Shown: positions 53,049 through 62,048 of the stretch, in pieces
Numbering within the stretch: position 1 is the stretch's first letter
Layout of the letters: each line of letters begins with the position of its first letter
Position numbers and translations under genes: made by a program
DNA from: Paraburkholderia caribensis
GTDB taxonomy: Bacteria; Pseudomonadota; Gammaproteobacteria; Burkholderiales; Burkholderiaceae
Length of the DNA stretch: 64,000 bases
Direction: 5' to 3'
Assembly: GCF_002902945.1 (NCBI RefSeq)
Contig: NZ_CP026102.1
Location: 248,001 to 312,000 of the forward strand
Notes under the pieces: model-generated
What the model was told of the DNA's origin: nothing
Seen by the model: only the letters and a program-made list of their open reading frames with translations
Databases searched by the model: none

Positions 53049-54386
53049 ATGACTAGCTATCAGGCGGCATCCGCTCGCCCCGCCTCAACCGCCGACGCAG
53101 CCGGCCAACCCGGCGCGGCCGAAATCGAACGCACCTACGGCAAGGTGTTCTGGCGCATCGTGCCGTTCCTGATGCTGTGTTACGTGGTCGCGTATCTGGA
53201 CCGCGTCAACGTCGGCTTCGCGAAGCTGCAGATGTCGCAGGACCTCGCGTTCAGCGAAACCGTATTCGGGCTGGGCGCGGGTGTGTTCTTCGTCGGTTAC
53301 TTCCTGTTCGAATTGCCGAGCAATATCCTGATGCACAAGCTCGGCGCGCGGATCTGGATCGCACGGATCATGATCACCTGGGGCGTGATGTCCGCGCTCT
53401 TCGTCTTCGTGAAGACGCCCGCGCAGTTCTACGCGCTGCGCTTTCTGCTCGGCCTTGCCGAAGCCGGTTTCTATCCCGGCGTGATCCTGTACCTGACCTA
53501 CTGGTTCCCGTCGCATCGTCGCGCGAAGATCATCGCAGTGTTCATGTCGGCGATTCCCGTGTCGGGCATTTTCGGCAATCCGCTGTCGGGCTGGATCATG
53601 CAGAGCTTCGATTCGCATCACGGATTCGCGGGCTGGCAATGGATGTTCGTGATCGAAGCGGTGCCCGCCATCGCTATCGGCATCGCGACGATTCTGTATC
53701 TCGACAACGGCATCGCCAGCGCGAAATGGCTCACGCCGCGCGAGAAGAAACTGCTCGCCGATGAAATCGCCGCGCAGCCGCAAGAAAAAGCGAAGTCGCA
53801 TTCGGTGCGTGCTGTGTTTCGCGATCCGCGCACGTGGTGGATGTCGCTGATCTATTTCGCTTTCGTCACGGGTCAATATGGGTTGACGTTCTGGATGCCG
53901 ACGCTCGTTAAATCGACGGGCGTGACGGGCGCGTTCCAGATCGGCCTGTTGAGCGCCATTCCGTTTCTGGTCGCGATCGTCGTGATGAACGTGATGGGCC
54001 ACAGCGCGGACAAGCGCCGCGAGCGCCGCTGGCATCTGATCGGCCCTGCGCTCGCGGGTGCTGTCGGCTTCACGGTCGCGGCTTCGTTTGCTGACAACAC
54101 GGTCGTATCGATCGCGTCCCTGTCGATCGCGGCAGCGGGCGTGCTGACTTGCGCGCCGCTGTTCTGGTCGCTGCCGACGGCGTTCATGTCGGGCGCGACG
54201 GCGGCGGCGGGTATTGCGATCATCAATTCGATCGGCAATCTGGCGGGCTTCGCGAGTCCGTACATGATCGGCTATCTTAAGGACCTCACGCACAGCACGC
54301 AGTCCGGCATGTACGTGCTCGCCGCGATGCTCGTGATCGGCGCGCTCGCCACCTGGCTGACGCCCGCGCGGCTCGTGAACCGCTAA
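53049..54386 (+). CDS. MFS transporter, probably of C4 sugar acids (ACS family)
   Basis: The 445-residue, 12-helix permease is of the anion:cation symporter branch, with the early motif CYVVAYLDRVNVGFAKLQM and FGLGAGVFFVGYFLFELPSN. This family includes transporters of hexuronates, glucarate and phthalate. Its place in the middle of the operon suggests erythronate or threonate uptake, which is an inference. The gene follows a hairpin-rich gap and precedes otnI by 25 bases. Confidence 0.92.
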   Translation: MTSYQAASARPASTADAAGQPGAAEIERTYGKVFWRIVPFLMLCYVVAYLDRVNVGFAKLQMSQDLAFSETVFGLGAGVFFVGYFLFELPSNILMHKLGARIWIARIMITWGVMSALFVFVKTPAQFYALRFLLGLAEAGFYPGVILYLTYWFPSHRRAKIIAVFMSAIPVSGIFGNPLSGWIMQSFDSHHGFAGWQWMFVIEAVPAIAIGIATILYLDNGIASAKWLTPREKKLLADEIAAQPQEKAKSHSVRAVFRDPRTWWMSLIYFAFVTGQYGLTFWMPTLVKSTGVTGAFQIGLLSAIPFLVAIVVMNVMGHSADKRRERRWHLIGPALAGAVGFTVAASFADNTVVSIASLSIAAAGVLTCAPLFWSLPTAFMSGATAAAGIAIINSIGNLAGFASPYMIGYLKDLTHSTQSGMYVLAAMLVIGALATWLTPARLVNR

Positions 54387-54411
54387 ACGTGCTTTAAAAG
54401 GAGTTGCTTCG

Positions 54412-55200
54412 ATGCCTCGCTTCGCCGCCAATCTGACGATGATGTACAACGAACACGCGTTTCTCGATCGCTTCGCCGCTGCGGCGCGCGACGGTTTCGA
54501 GGCCGTGGAGTTCCTGTTCCCCTATGACTTTCCCGCTGCCGATCTGAAGGCGCGCCTCGACGAGCATGGCCTCACCCAGGCGTTGTTCAATGCGCCGCCC
54601 GGCGACTGGGCGGCGGGCGAGCGCGGCATCGCGTCGTTGCCGGGCCGCGAGGACGAGTTTCGCCGCAGCGTCGACACGGCGCTCGACTACGTGCGCGTGC
54701 TCGGCAACGACAAGCTGCATGTGATGGCGGGTTTGATCAAGCCGGAGCAATCGCGCGCCGCGCATCGCGAGGTGTATCTGAAGAACCTCGCGTACGCAGC
54801 GAAGGCCGCGCAGGCGGACGGCATCACCGTCGTCATCGAGCCGATCAACACGCGCGACATCCCCGGCTTCTTTCTGAACCGGCAGGACGATGCGCAGGCG
54901 ATCTGCGCGGAAGTCGGCGCGGCCAACCTGAAAGTGCAGTTCGATCTTTACCACTGCCAGATCGTCGAAGGCGATCTCGCCGTGAAGCTCAAGCGCGATA
55001 TGAAGGGCATCGGTCATATCCAGATTGCGGGCGTACCCGAGCGGCACGAGCCGGATATCGGCGAAGTGAACTATCCGTATCTGTTCTCGCTGATCGATGA
55101 ACTGGGTTACGACGGCTGGATCGGCTGCGAATACCGGCCGCGTGCGGGCACGTCCGATGGACTTGGATGGATCAGGCCATACGTGAAGGCACGCGGCTGA
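54412..55200 (+). CDS. otnI: 2-oxo-tetronate isomerase
   Basis: The 262-residue TIM-barrel protein is of the hydroxypyruvate isomerase (Hyi) type: FAANLTMMYNEHAFLDRFAAAARDGFEAVEFLFPYD at the N-terminus, VVIEPINTRDIPGFF, FDLYHCQIVEGD and a late GWIGCEYRPRA. Glu and His ligands for a divalent metal are visible. In the tetronate pathway OtnI interconverts 2-oxo- and 3-oxo-tetronate. It lies between the transporter and denD. Confidence 0.9.
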   Translation: MPRFAANLTMMYNEHAFLDRFAAAARDGFEAVEFLFPYDFPAADLKARLDEHGLTQALFNAPPGDWAAGERGIASLPGREDEFRRSVDTALDYVRVLGNDKLHVMAGLIKPEQSRAAHREVYLKNLAYAAKAAQADGITVVIEPINTRDIPGFFLNRQDDAQAICAEVGAANLKVQFDLYHCQIVEGDLAVKLKRDMKGIGHIQIAGVPERHEPDIGEVNYPYLFSLIDELGYDGWIGCEYRPRAGTSDGLGWIRPYVKARG

Positions 55201-55248
55201 GGTTGTACCTGAGCGCGTTCGACAGACACACTGAGGATTAACAGGAAC

Positions 55249-56238
55249 ATGAAAGTACTGATCACGGGCGGCGCGGGATTTCTCGGCCAGCGTCTCGCGC
55301 GCGAGTTGCTCGCGCGCGGCGAACTGAAGGGCACGGACGGACAGCGTCAGCCGATTACCGAACTGGTGTTGCTCGACGTCGTCGCGGCGCAAGGTCCGAA
55401 AGACGAACGCGTGCGCGTCGAAGTCGGCGACATTGCCGAGCGCAGCGTGCTCGAACGTCTGATCGACGACAAGACGGCGGCGATCTTCCATCTCGCGGCG
55501 ATCGTCAGCGGCCAGGCGGAAGCCGATTTCGAGCTTGGCATGCGTATCAATCTGGACGCGTCGCGGCTGTTGCTCGACGTGTGCCGCGCGCGCGGGCATC
55601 GGCCGCGCGTTCTGTTCACGAGTTCGGTCGCCGTCTACGGCGGCGACTTGCCCGATGTCGTGCTCGACGAAACCGCGCTCAATCCGCAGTCGTCGTATGG
55701 CGCGCAGAAAGCGGGCGCCGAGCTGCTGCTCAACGACTACGCACGGCGCGGTTTCGTCGATGGCCGCGTGCTGCGGCTGCCGACCATCAGCGTGCGGCCG
55801 GGCAAGCCGAATGCGGCGGCGTCGTCGTTCGCGAGCGGCATCATTCGCGAGCCGCTGACTGGCGAGCCGGCCGTCTGCCCCGTGCGCGGCTCGACACGCT
55901 TGTGGCTGCTGTCGCCGCGCAAGGCGATCGAGTGTCTGATCGCGGGTAGCGAGATCGACAGCGCGGCGTTGGGCAAGAGCCGCACCGTGAACCTGCCGGG
56001 CGTGTCGGTGACGGTCGACGAAATGGTCGCCGCGCTGCGCGAAGTGGCGGGCGAGGCGGTCGCGGCGCGCATCGAATGGAAGGCGGACGAGCGTGTCGAG
56101 AAGATCGTCGGCAGCTGGCCTGCGCGATGGGATGTATCGCGCGCGACGCAGCTTGGGCTGCACGGCGACGCGTCGTTCAAGGACATCGTCCGCGCGTTCA
56201 TCGACGACGAACTCGGCGGGAAGATTCCGCAGCACTGA
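55249..56238 (+). CDS. denD: D-erythronate dehydrogenase
   Basis: The 329-residue NAD-dependent epimerase/dehydratase-family protein has the glycine motif GGAGFLGQ and the Y-x3-K pair in SYGAQKAG. DenD oxidises D-erythronate to 2-oxo-tetronate, giving a second entry point next to LtnD. A terminator follows 15 bases past the stop codon, so it is the last gene of the operon. Confidence 0.92.
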   Translation: MKVLITGGAGFLGQRLARELLARGELKGTDGQRQPITELVLLDVVAAQGPKDERVRVEVGDIAERSVLERLIDDKTAAIFHLAAIVSGQAEADFELGMRINLDASRLLLDVCRARGHRPRVLFTSSVAVYGGDLPDVVLDETALNPQSSYGAQKAGAELLLNDYARRGFVDGRVLRLPTISVRPGKPNAAASSFASGIIREPLTGEPAVCPVRGSTRLWLLSPRKAIECLIAGSEIDSAALGKSRTVNLPGVSVTVDEMVAALREVAGEAVAARIEWKADERVEKIVGSWPARWDVSRATQLGLHGDASFKDIVRAFIDDELGGKIPQH

Positions 56239-56253
56239 GTGCATCGAGTTGAG

Positions 56254-56277
56254 CGGGAGCGTGCGTTCGCTCCCGTT
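56254..56277 (+). terminator. Terminator of the tetronate operon
   Basis: CGGGAGCG (56254-56261) pairs perfectly with CGCTCCCG (56268-56275) around a TGCGTT loop; only TTAT follows, so it is a moderate intrinsic terminator. It ends the operon 16 bases after the denD stop codon. Confidence 0.65.
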
Positions 56278-56332
56278 ATCTGCGCGCATCGGCTTCTATA
56301 ATCGGACGATCCACTCACACCGAGGGAATCTG

Positions 56333-56590
56333 ATGCGGCGCAGCGCGATTCTCCTGATGTTTTTTCTGACCGCGTGCAGCGCGACTGTCAAGCCGACGCT
56401 CACGAACGGCCGCGACGGTGCGGTGATTGCGTGTGACGGCCTGCTCTATAGCTGGAAGATCTGCGACAAGGCGGCAAGGAAAACATGTCCGGGCGGCTAC
56501 GATGTGGTGGATCGCCAGGAAAGCAGAAACCACACCGATTACGGCAGCTATCCGACGCGCAAGCTCGTCGTGAGCTGCAAACAGTATTAG
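56333..56590 (+). CDS. Small putative lipoprotein
   Basis: The 85-residue product has a signal with lipobox FLTAC and a mature part with five further Cys (VIACDG, WKICDK, KTCPGG, VSCKQ), enough for two disulfides. The pattern occurs in small Burkholderiaceae lipoproteins of unknown function. GAGGGAATCTG precedes ATG 56333. Its stop overlaps by four bases the stop of the convergent GlxA-type gene. Confidence 0.65.
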   Translation: MRRSAILLMFFLTACSATVKPTLTNGRDGAVIACDGLLYSWKICDKAARKTCPGGYDVVDRQESRNHTDYGSYPTRKLVVSCKQY

Positions 56591-57645
56591 CGCGGGTCAC
56601 GCATTGCGCTATTCGACACCGTGGCAGACACGCGAGACTCCCCGCGCGGCGCTGCCAATTTCTTCTTCTCTACGAGCGGCTTCTTCGATCTGAACCGGTC
56701 GCGATAGTCGGCCGGGTTGATCTGCAGACGGCGATGGAAGGTCCGGCGAAATCCGTCGGTGTCGTCGAAGCCGCAGCGTTGCGCGATGTCGCGCAGCGAC
56801 AGGTCGGTGGCTTCGAGAAAGCGCCTCGCTGCATCGATACGCGCATTGGCGAGAAACGTCATCGGCGTGATGCCGCATTCCTTGGCGAACAGTCGCGACA
56901 GGTTGCGCGCGCTCATGTGCACGCGTTCGGCGAGCGACGCCACCGTATGGTCGACATGCAGGTTGTCGAGCATGAACTGCTGCAGCGCGACCATCTGCGA
57001 ACCCGGCGACGCCTGCGTCTCCAGCAGCGGGCTGAATTGCGACTGCCCGCCCGCGCGCCGCAGATAGACGATCAGATACTTCGCGACATCGAGCGCCATC
57101 TGGCGGCCGAAGTCGTCTTCGATCATGGCGAGCGACAGATCGATGCCCGCCGTCACGCCCGCTGTCGTGTAGATATTGCCGTCCTGCACGAAGATGTGAT
57201 CCGGTTCGATCTTCGCCTTAGGAAACGTCGCGGCAAGGCGAGGCACGTCCATCCAGTGTGTCGTCACCACCTTGTTGTCGAGCAGGCCCGCCGCGCCGAG
57301 CGCAAACAGCCCGTTGCAGATCGCCGACACGCGGCGGCAATGCCTGTGCTGTGTCCTGAGCCAGCCGCTCAACGCCGGGTCGTCGAACGTGTCGAAGATG
57401 CCGAGGCCGCCGGGCACGATGATCGTGTCGAACTCGGGGCATACGTCGAAGATCGTGCGGTCGGGCATGGTGTTCAAGCCACTCGACGATTGCACCGCGC
57501 CGCGCGTCGTGCCGACCGTCAGCATTTCGTATTCGCACTCGCCCTTGCTCAGTATCTTCACTTCGGCGAACGCATCCCTCGGCCCGGCGATATCGAGCAG
57601 CTGGAAACCGGGAAAGACAAGCATGCCGACCTTGATGCGTTTCAT
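56587..57645 (-). CDS. GlxA-type transcriptional regulator (DJ-1/PfpI plus AraC HTH)
   Basis: The 352-residue product has a DJ-1/PfpI-like ligand domain at residues 1-190 (VGMLVFPGFQLLDIAGP; RVSAICNGLFALGAAGLLDN with Cys) and an AraC HTH at about 220-320 (NLSRLFAKECGITPMTFLANARIDAARRFL; LRDIAQRCGFDDTDGFRRTF). Such regulators usually act on neighbouring catabolic genes. It is the last minus-strand gene after the nitrile hydratase/CbtAB cluster, 94 bases after cbtA, and may control it. Start ATG 57645. Confidence 0.88.
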   Translation of the reverse strand: MKRIKVGMLVFPGFQLLDIAGPRDAFAEVKILSKGECEYEMLTVGTTRGAVQSSSGLNTMPDRTIFDVCPEFDTIIVPGGLGIFDTFDDPALSGWLRTQHRHCRRVSAICNGLFALGAAGLLDNKVVTTHWMDVPRLAATFPKAKIEPDHIFVQDGNIYTTAGVTAGIDLSLAMIEDDFGRQMALDVAKYLIVYLRRAGGQSQFSPLLETQASPGSQMVALQQFMLDNLHVDHTVASLAERVHMSARNLSRLFAKECGITPMTFLANARIDAARRFLEATDLSLRDIAQRCGFDDTDGFRRTFHRRLQINPADYRDRFRSKKPLVEKKKLAAPRGESRVSATVSNSAMRDPR

Positions 57646-57739
57646 CGCGAGTGTCCGAATACGCTGGAAGACGGGCGCCCGCTTACGCGAGCGCCGCGAA
57701 CGGTTAGTCTATACGGCAATGTCCGATGCGTCCGGGCGG

Positions 57740-58501
57740 TCAAAAAGCTTGCGTTGCTGCGCTCGCTTCGCGCGCATTGCGGCGCGCGGGCGAGTCCGCG
57801 AGCCCGAGGCGTTCGGCGAGCACGCCGAACAGCGCGCCTAGCGTCGCCCAGATCACGGCCTGCATGCCGATCGCGGCGATGCGGAATTTCCACAAGAGCG
57901 TGGCAGGGAAAGCGGCCGGGACTTCGTCGATGGCGGGCAAGGCCGCGAGCACGGCGGTCAGCATCACGACGAACGCGAGCAGCCCCGCCAGCGCGCCGTT
58001 CCATGCGCCCAAGCGCCGCGCGGCGACGCTGCGCACGTTCAGCGACAACACCATGATCGCGACCGAGATTGCGATGGCCAGGAAAAACAGTCCCGTGCGA
58101 TAGCCGATCGTCTCCGGATCGCCGACGGACGGCGGGTTGGCGGGATACTTGAGATTCGGCACGACGACGAGCGCGACGAACGCGCCCAGCGCAAGCCACG
58201 CGGCGAGTGGCCGTGCGCCGAGCTTGCCGACGCGTCCCCACGCCCACGCAAAGGTCAGCGCGAAGAGCCCGCCAAACGCCGCGCCGTACGCGACGACGCC
58301 CGTCAGCAAACCGAGACCGGCTTGCGTGTCGCGGCTCACCAGTTCGGGTTCGTGCGCGTCGCCTTCCGTGGCGTGCGTATGTTCCTCGAAGGCGATCGCG
58401 CGATCGACCTGCGGCTCGCCCGCCACGCGCGCGAATCCAAACGCGATCAACCCCGCGACGACACCCGCGAGCATGCCGTGCATCAACAGCTTGCCGACCA
58501 T
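57740..58501 (-). CDS. cbtA: CbtA family cobalt transporter subunit
   Basis: The 253-residue membrane protein has five to six helices, as in CbtA, predicted to import cobalt together with CbtB. A His/Glu-rich loop follows the first helix (EEHTHATEGDAHE). AAGGAG before ATG 58501 sets the start. It follows cbtB by 13 bases, and both follow the cobalt nitrile hydratase genes, so cobalt supply for the enzyme is the likely job. Confidence 0.88.
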   Translation of the reverse strand: MVGKLLMHGMLAGVVAGLIAFGFARVAGEPQVDRAIAFEEHTHATEGDAHEPELVSRDTQAGLGLLTGVVAYGAAFGGLFALTFAWAWGRVGKLGARPLAAWLALGAFVALVVVPNLKYPANPPSVGDPETIGYRTGLFFLAIAISVAIMVLSLNVRSVAARRLGAWNGALAGLLAFVVMLTAVLAALPAIDEVPAAFPATLLWKFRIAAIGMQAVIWATLGALFGVLAERLGLADSPARRNAREASAATQAF

Positions 58502-58514
58502 GATGGTCTCCTTG

Positions 58515-58724
58515 TCAGTGGCAGGGAAAGCCGAGCAGATGGCGCCCGTCGTGCACGAACTCATGCACGTACATACCGGGCACCAGCGACGTCGCGCCTT
58601 CCTCCGCGCCGACAAAGTACAGCACCAGCAACATCAGCAGGCCGCCGAACACGATCCAGGGCAATAGCTCGCGCAATGGAATGGGCGTGAGCGCGTCTAC
58701 GGGTTGGAGCACAGCATCGTTCAT
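58515..58724 (-). CDS. cbtB: CbtB family protein
   Basis: The 69-residue protein has one membrane helix (LLPWIVFGGLLMLLVLYFVGAEEGA) and a His-rich C-terminal metal motif (GMYVHEFVHDGRHLLGFPCH), as in CbtB. It lies 13 bases before cbtA and 42 bases after the hydratase accessory gene. In many bacteria cbtAB has a cobalamin riboswitch; the short gap here leaves no room for one. Confidence 0.9.
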   Translation of the reverse strand: MNDAVLQPVDALTPIPLRELLPWIVFGGLLMLLVLYFVGAEEGATSLVPGMYVHEFVHDGRHLLGFPCH

Positions 58725-58766
58725 GAATGACCTCTTGAGTGTGATTGAATGTTCAGAATGTTCCGC

Positions 58767-59114
58767 TCACGATTGAGCCGCCGCGCGCCGCGCCGTGACG
58801 ACTCGCGCGAGTTCGTCGCGCGATAGCACGCCGCTCGCTTCGACCACGTTCAACAACGCTTCGAGAAAGCGTTCGTAGTAGTCCCAGCGCGGCTGGTTCT
58901 CGCAGTCGATCGTTTCCCACTTCGCGATCGACGCAATCAGGCTCTGTCGAAAGTCTTCCCATTCGAAGCAGCCCGCCTTCGATAGCGACAGCGCGAGCCC
59001 GAACACGTCGCGTTCCCAGCGGTTGGTGAAGAACAGCTTGCCGTCCAGACGCGGCGGCGAGTCCGGCGTGCCGAGCATCGATGCCGCGGCGTATTCCTCG
59101 AAGCGCGTGAACAT
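58767..59114 (-). CDS. Nitrile hydratase accessory protein (P14K-type activator)
   Basis: The 115-residue protein has the beta-subunit N-terminus-like sequence of hydratase activators: LFFTNRWERDVFGLALSLSKAGCFEWEDFRQSLIASI. Activators of cobalt hydratase swap with the alpha subunit to deliver the metal. It is the third gene of the beta-alpha-accessory order, ten bases after the alpha gene, and is probably translationally coupled. Confidence 0.87.
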   Translation of the reverse strand: MFTRFEEYAAASMLGTPDSPPRLDGKLFFTNRWERDVFGLALSLSKAGCFEWEDFRQSLIASIAKWETIDCENQPRWDYYERFLEALLNVVEASGVLSRDELARVVTARRAAAQS

Positions 59115-59124
59115 GGCGATGTCC

Positions 59125-59748
59125 TCAGGCCGCAGGCGCGGCGACGAGCGCGACGCCCATCATCGATTCCGGCGTGACGAGCGCGGCGAGTTCCTCCTCG
59201 TTCAGATGCTCCGTGTTCGCGGGACGCTCAGGCACGACGAACCAGCGGATTTGCGCGCTGCTGTCCCACACCTTCACTTCCTTATCCGCGGGCACGGTCA
59301 CGCCGAATTCCTGCAACACCGCGCGCGGTTCGCGCACGCCGCGCGCGCGAAACACCGGGTCCTTGTACCAGTACGGCGGCAGGCCGAGCACGGGCCACGG
59401 GTAACACGAGCACAGCGTGCAGATGATCAGGTTGTGCACGTCGGCGTCGTTGGCGACGGCGGCCATGTGCTCGCCTTCCGCACCCGCCATGCCAAGCGGC
59501 AGCGAAAGCTCGGCAATCGCTTTGGGCGTGTCTTCAATGAGCCTTTGCTTGTACGCCGGATCGACCCACGCGTGCGCGACGATCTTCGCACCGTTGAACG
59601 GGCCTGCCATCGTCTCGAAGTGTGCGAGCACGGCATCGACGGAATCGCTGCCTATCACGCCTTTCTCGATCAACAACGCTTCGAGTGCGCGGACCTTGGC
59701 CGCACTCGATGCTTCGCGGTCTTCCGGATATTCGAACTGTTGGGTCAT
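59125..59748 (-). CDS. nthA: Nitrile hydratase alpha subunit, cobalt type
   Basis: The 207-residue product has the metal-binding claw C110-T-L-C113-S114-C115 followed by YPWPVLGLPPYWYK. The Thr between the first two Cys is the marker of cobalt (not iron) hydratases. The enzyme hydrates nitriles to amides in the cytoplasm. Downstream accessory and cobalt transport genes agree with this. No amidase for the product is visible nearby. Confidence 0.95.
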   Translation of the reverse strand: MTQQFEYPEDREASSAAKVRALEALLIEKGVIGSDSVDAVLAHFETMAGPFNGAKIVAHAWVDPAYKQRLIEDTPKAIAELSLPLGMAGAEGEHMAAVANDADVHNLIICTLCSCYPWPVLGLPPYWYKDPVFRARGVREPRAVLQEFGVTVPADKEVKVWDSSAQIRWFVVPERPANTEHLNEEELAALVTPESMMGVALVAAPAA

Positions 59749-59766
59749 GCTGGTCTCGCTGTCGGT

Positions 59767-60510
59767 TTAGTTGGCCGGCTGCACGTAGGCTTCGTACAGG
59801 TCGGCGTAGAGGGTCGTGTTCGCTTCGCTCTTGCCTTCGCCCCAGATGTCGGCGGTATCGAAGGCGATCCGGTAGACGGGCATCGGCTCGCCGATGCCGT
59901 CCACGCCCGTCGACACGAAGTACGAGAACGCGCCCGGATAGACGAGATCGACGGTGCCCGTCTTGTTGCGCAGATAGCCGGGCAGACGCGTGTGATCGAC
60001 GGCGTCGGGGTCGGCGATACGCACCGTGTCGCCTTTTGCAAAGCGTGCTTCCCGTTCGAGCGTGTGATAGCCCGAATCGCCGTTTTGCAGATATGAATCG
60101 ACCTGCGCGGCGAGGGCTGTGTCCGGTTTGTGCGGCAAGGTGGCATCCGGGCTCGCGCGATAGTGCGCCGTCTTCTGCGCGAGTTCTTCCGCCGTGATGT
60201 AGCCCTGATCGACGAAGAACTGCGAAATGCCGCCTAGCCACTTCTCGTAGTAGCGGTACTTGAAGTAATCGAATGGCTGCATGTCTTCGGCGCCCGTGCG
60301 CAGCGACGCCCATGTCCAGTCGTTCTTGAACGTGGTCGGCAGCTGATCGATCGGGTAGGGATGCAGCGCGTTCGCCAGATGCGCGCTCTCGGCCATCATC
60401 ACGGTATGAATGCCGAAGATGCGCTTTTCCCACGGCTCGACGAATACGCGCGTCTCGGTGCTGACAGGGCCGAGGTTTTCAATGCCGCCAAGGTGATGCT
60501 GTAATTTCAC
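59767..60510 (-). CDS. nthB: Nitrile hydratase beta subunit
   Basis: The 247-residue product begins KLQHHLGGIENLGPVSTE, the common beta start, and ends with a C-terminal domain GDTVRIADPDAVDHTRLPGYLRNKTG and IAFDTADIWGEGKSEANTTLYADLYEAYV. The start codon is GTG at 60510, after GGAGCG. The beta gene precedes alpha, an order usual for cobalt enzymes. It lies 30 bases after the DUF1097 gene. Confidence 0.94.
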   Translation of the reverse strand: MKLQHHLGGIENLGPVSTETRVFVEPWEKRIFGIHTVMMAESAHLANALHPYPIDQLPTTFKNDWTWASLRTGAEDMQPFDYFKYRYYEKWLGGISQFFVDQGYITAEELAQKTAHYRASPDATLPHKPDTALAAQVDSYLQNGDSGYHTLEREARFAKGDTVRIADPDAVDHTRLPGYLRNKTGTVDLVYPGAFSYFVSTGVDGIGEPMPVYRIAFDTADIWGEGKSEANTTLYADLYEAYVQPAN

Positions 60511-60540
60511 GGTTCGCTCCGCAGAGTGGTGAAGAGAGAC

Positions 60541-61044
60541 TTAGCCAAGCCGGTGCTCGCGCCTGAATGCGAGCGCTTCGCCCACGACTTCCGACACGAA
60601 GCCGAACGCCGCGCCCGTCACGAGCGCGGCAGCGGCGACGAGCGCGGGGTTGCCGATGCCCGCCGTCGTGATCGCCTTGCCGGTGGCGACGGTGGTGCCG
60701 ACTGTCGATGCAAAGCCCCACACGATCGCGGGCAACACGTCGAGCAGCTTGAGCTTCGACGCCTGCACCATCGCCGCGCTGCCGATGCCGACCAGCACGG
60801 CGGCCGCGAATGCGCCGCCGCTCGTCGCCGCAATGCACAGCAGCGTCAGCGAGGCGATCACGAGTCCCGTGAGGTTGGACGCGACGCTCTTGACGAAGCC
60901 GCCTCGGCCGCCGCCCAGCACGAAGAACGATGCCCAGGCGATGAACGTCACCCAGACGGGGACGGGAAGCAGGGTTCCCGTGAGCCATGTGTCGGCGACA
61001 GCAAGAACGCCGATGCTCAATGTGTACGCCTCAGGCTTTTTCAT
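60541..61044 (-). CDS. DUF1097 family membrane protein
   Basis: The 167-residue product has about five membrane helices (YTLSIGVLAVADTWLTGTLL, VTFIAWASFFVLGG, LTGLVIASLTLLCIAA, AAAVLVGIGSAAMV, ALVAAAALVTGAAFGFV). The family is of unknown function. Within this operon it could be a transporter of substrate or metal. ATG 61044 follows GGAGCACG; it is 35 bases after the CobW gene and 30 bases before nthB. Confidence 0.8.
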   Translation of the reverse strand: MKKPEAYTLSIGVLAVADTWLTGTLLPVPVWVTFIAWASFFVLGGGRGGFVKSVASNLTGLVIASLTLLCIAATSGGAFAAAVLVGIGSAAMVQASKLKLLDVLPAIVWGFASTVGTTVATGKAITTAGIGNPALVAAAALVTGAAFGFVSEVVGEALAFRREHRLG

Positions 61045-61079
61045 TTGCGTGCTCCTTCAAGGAAGTTGAGTGAAAAGGG

Positions 61080-62048
61080 TTAGTGCATGCAACTCAATAG
61101 ACCGTCGCGCATGCGCACGGCGTCGATGTTTCTGCCGATCATCACGAAGCGGTTCTCGCGGTGTTCGTCGCGTGACCATGGCTTGCCGAACTTCGCGTCG
61201 AGCAGCATGTGAACGCTGTGAAAATGCAGCCGCCTCGCCTCGTCGTGCAGGTTGAGCACGCCTTTCATGCGCAGCAGTTGCTGGCCGTCGGTCTGCACGA
61301 GCTGATTGATCCAGCGGTTGAAGCGCGTTGCGTCGAGCGCGCCTGGCACGACGAACGCGCACGATGCAATGGTGTCGTCGTGTTCGTGGTCATGGGCTGC
61401 TTCGTCGAGCAGATCGGGTTCGACGGCGAGCAGGTTGTCGAGCGAAAAGCTGCGCACGCCCAGCAGCGAATCGACGGTGACGGCCGAGTGATTCGCGAAG
61501 TCGAGCTGCGCGGTGGGATTGAGCTGGCGGATGCGTTCGACGAGCGCATCGACTGCTTGCGGCGAGGCGAGGTCGGTCTTGTTGACGATGATCCGGTCGG
61601 CGAATACCACCTGTTCTCTTGCGATGTCGTCGTCGAGTTGCGCATCGGCATGCAATGCGTCGATAACGGCGACCACCGATTCCAGTTCGACGCGCTCGCG
61701 CACGTCGGGATCGGCGAGAAAGGTCTGCAAGACAGGCGCGGGATCGGCCAGGCCCGAGGTCTCGACGATCAGCCGTTCCAGCTGGTCGCCGAAGCGCGCG
61801 AGCAGATCGCGCACGCTCGCGACGAGGTCCGCGCGCACCGTGCAGCACACGCAGCCGTTGTTGATTTCGATGACGGCCTGTTCGTCGGCGACGATCAACT
61901 GGCCGTCGATACCCACTTCGCCGAACTCGTTCACGACGATGCCGATCTGCATGGGCCGTGTCGCGTCGAGGATGTGATTGACGAGTGTCGTCTTGCCGGC
62001 GCCGAGAAAGCCGGTCACTACGGTCGTAGGGATTTTCTTGAGTCGCAT
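61080..62048 (-). CDS. CobW-family GTPase / metallochaperone
   Basis: The 322-residue product has Walker A GFLGAGKT, the CxCC metal site in NNGCVCCTVRADL, ETSGLADPAPVLQ, and the guanine motif NKTD. A His/Asp-rich insert (DEAAHDHEHDD) and C-terminal CobW domain (about 225-315) follow. It is the first gene of the hydratase cluster and probably loads or guards cobalt for the alpha subunit. Confidence 0.92.
   Translation of the reverse strand: MRLKKIPTTVVTGFLGAGKTTLVNHILDATRPMQIGIVVNEFGEVGIDGQLIVADEQAVIEINNGCVCCTVRADLVASVRDLLARFGDQLERLIVETSGLADPAPVLQTFLADPDVRERVELESVVAVIDALHADAQLDDDIAREQVVFADRIIVNKTDLASPQAVDALVERIRQLNPTAQLDFANHSAVTVDSLLGVRSFSLDNLLAVEPDLLDEAAHDHEHDDTIASCAFVVPGALDATRFNRWINQLVQTDGQQLLRMKGVLNLHDEARRLHFHSVHMLLDAKFGKPWSRDEHRENRFVMIGRNIDAVRMRDGLLSCMH

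Noticed and set aside
58725..58766. Cobalamin riboswitch before cbtB
   Set aside because: Only 42 bases separate cbtB from the accessory gene; no B12-box motif is visible.
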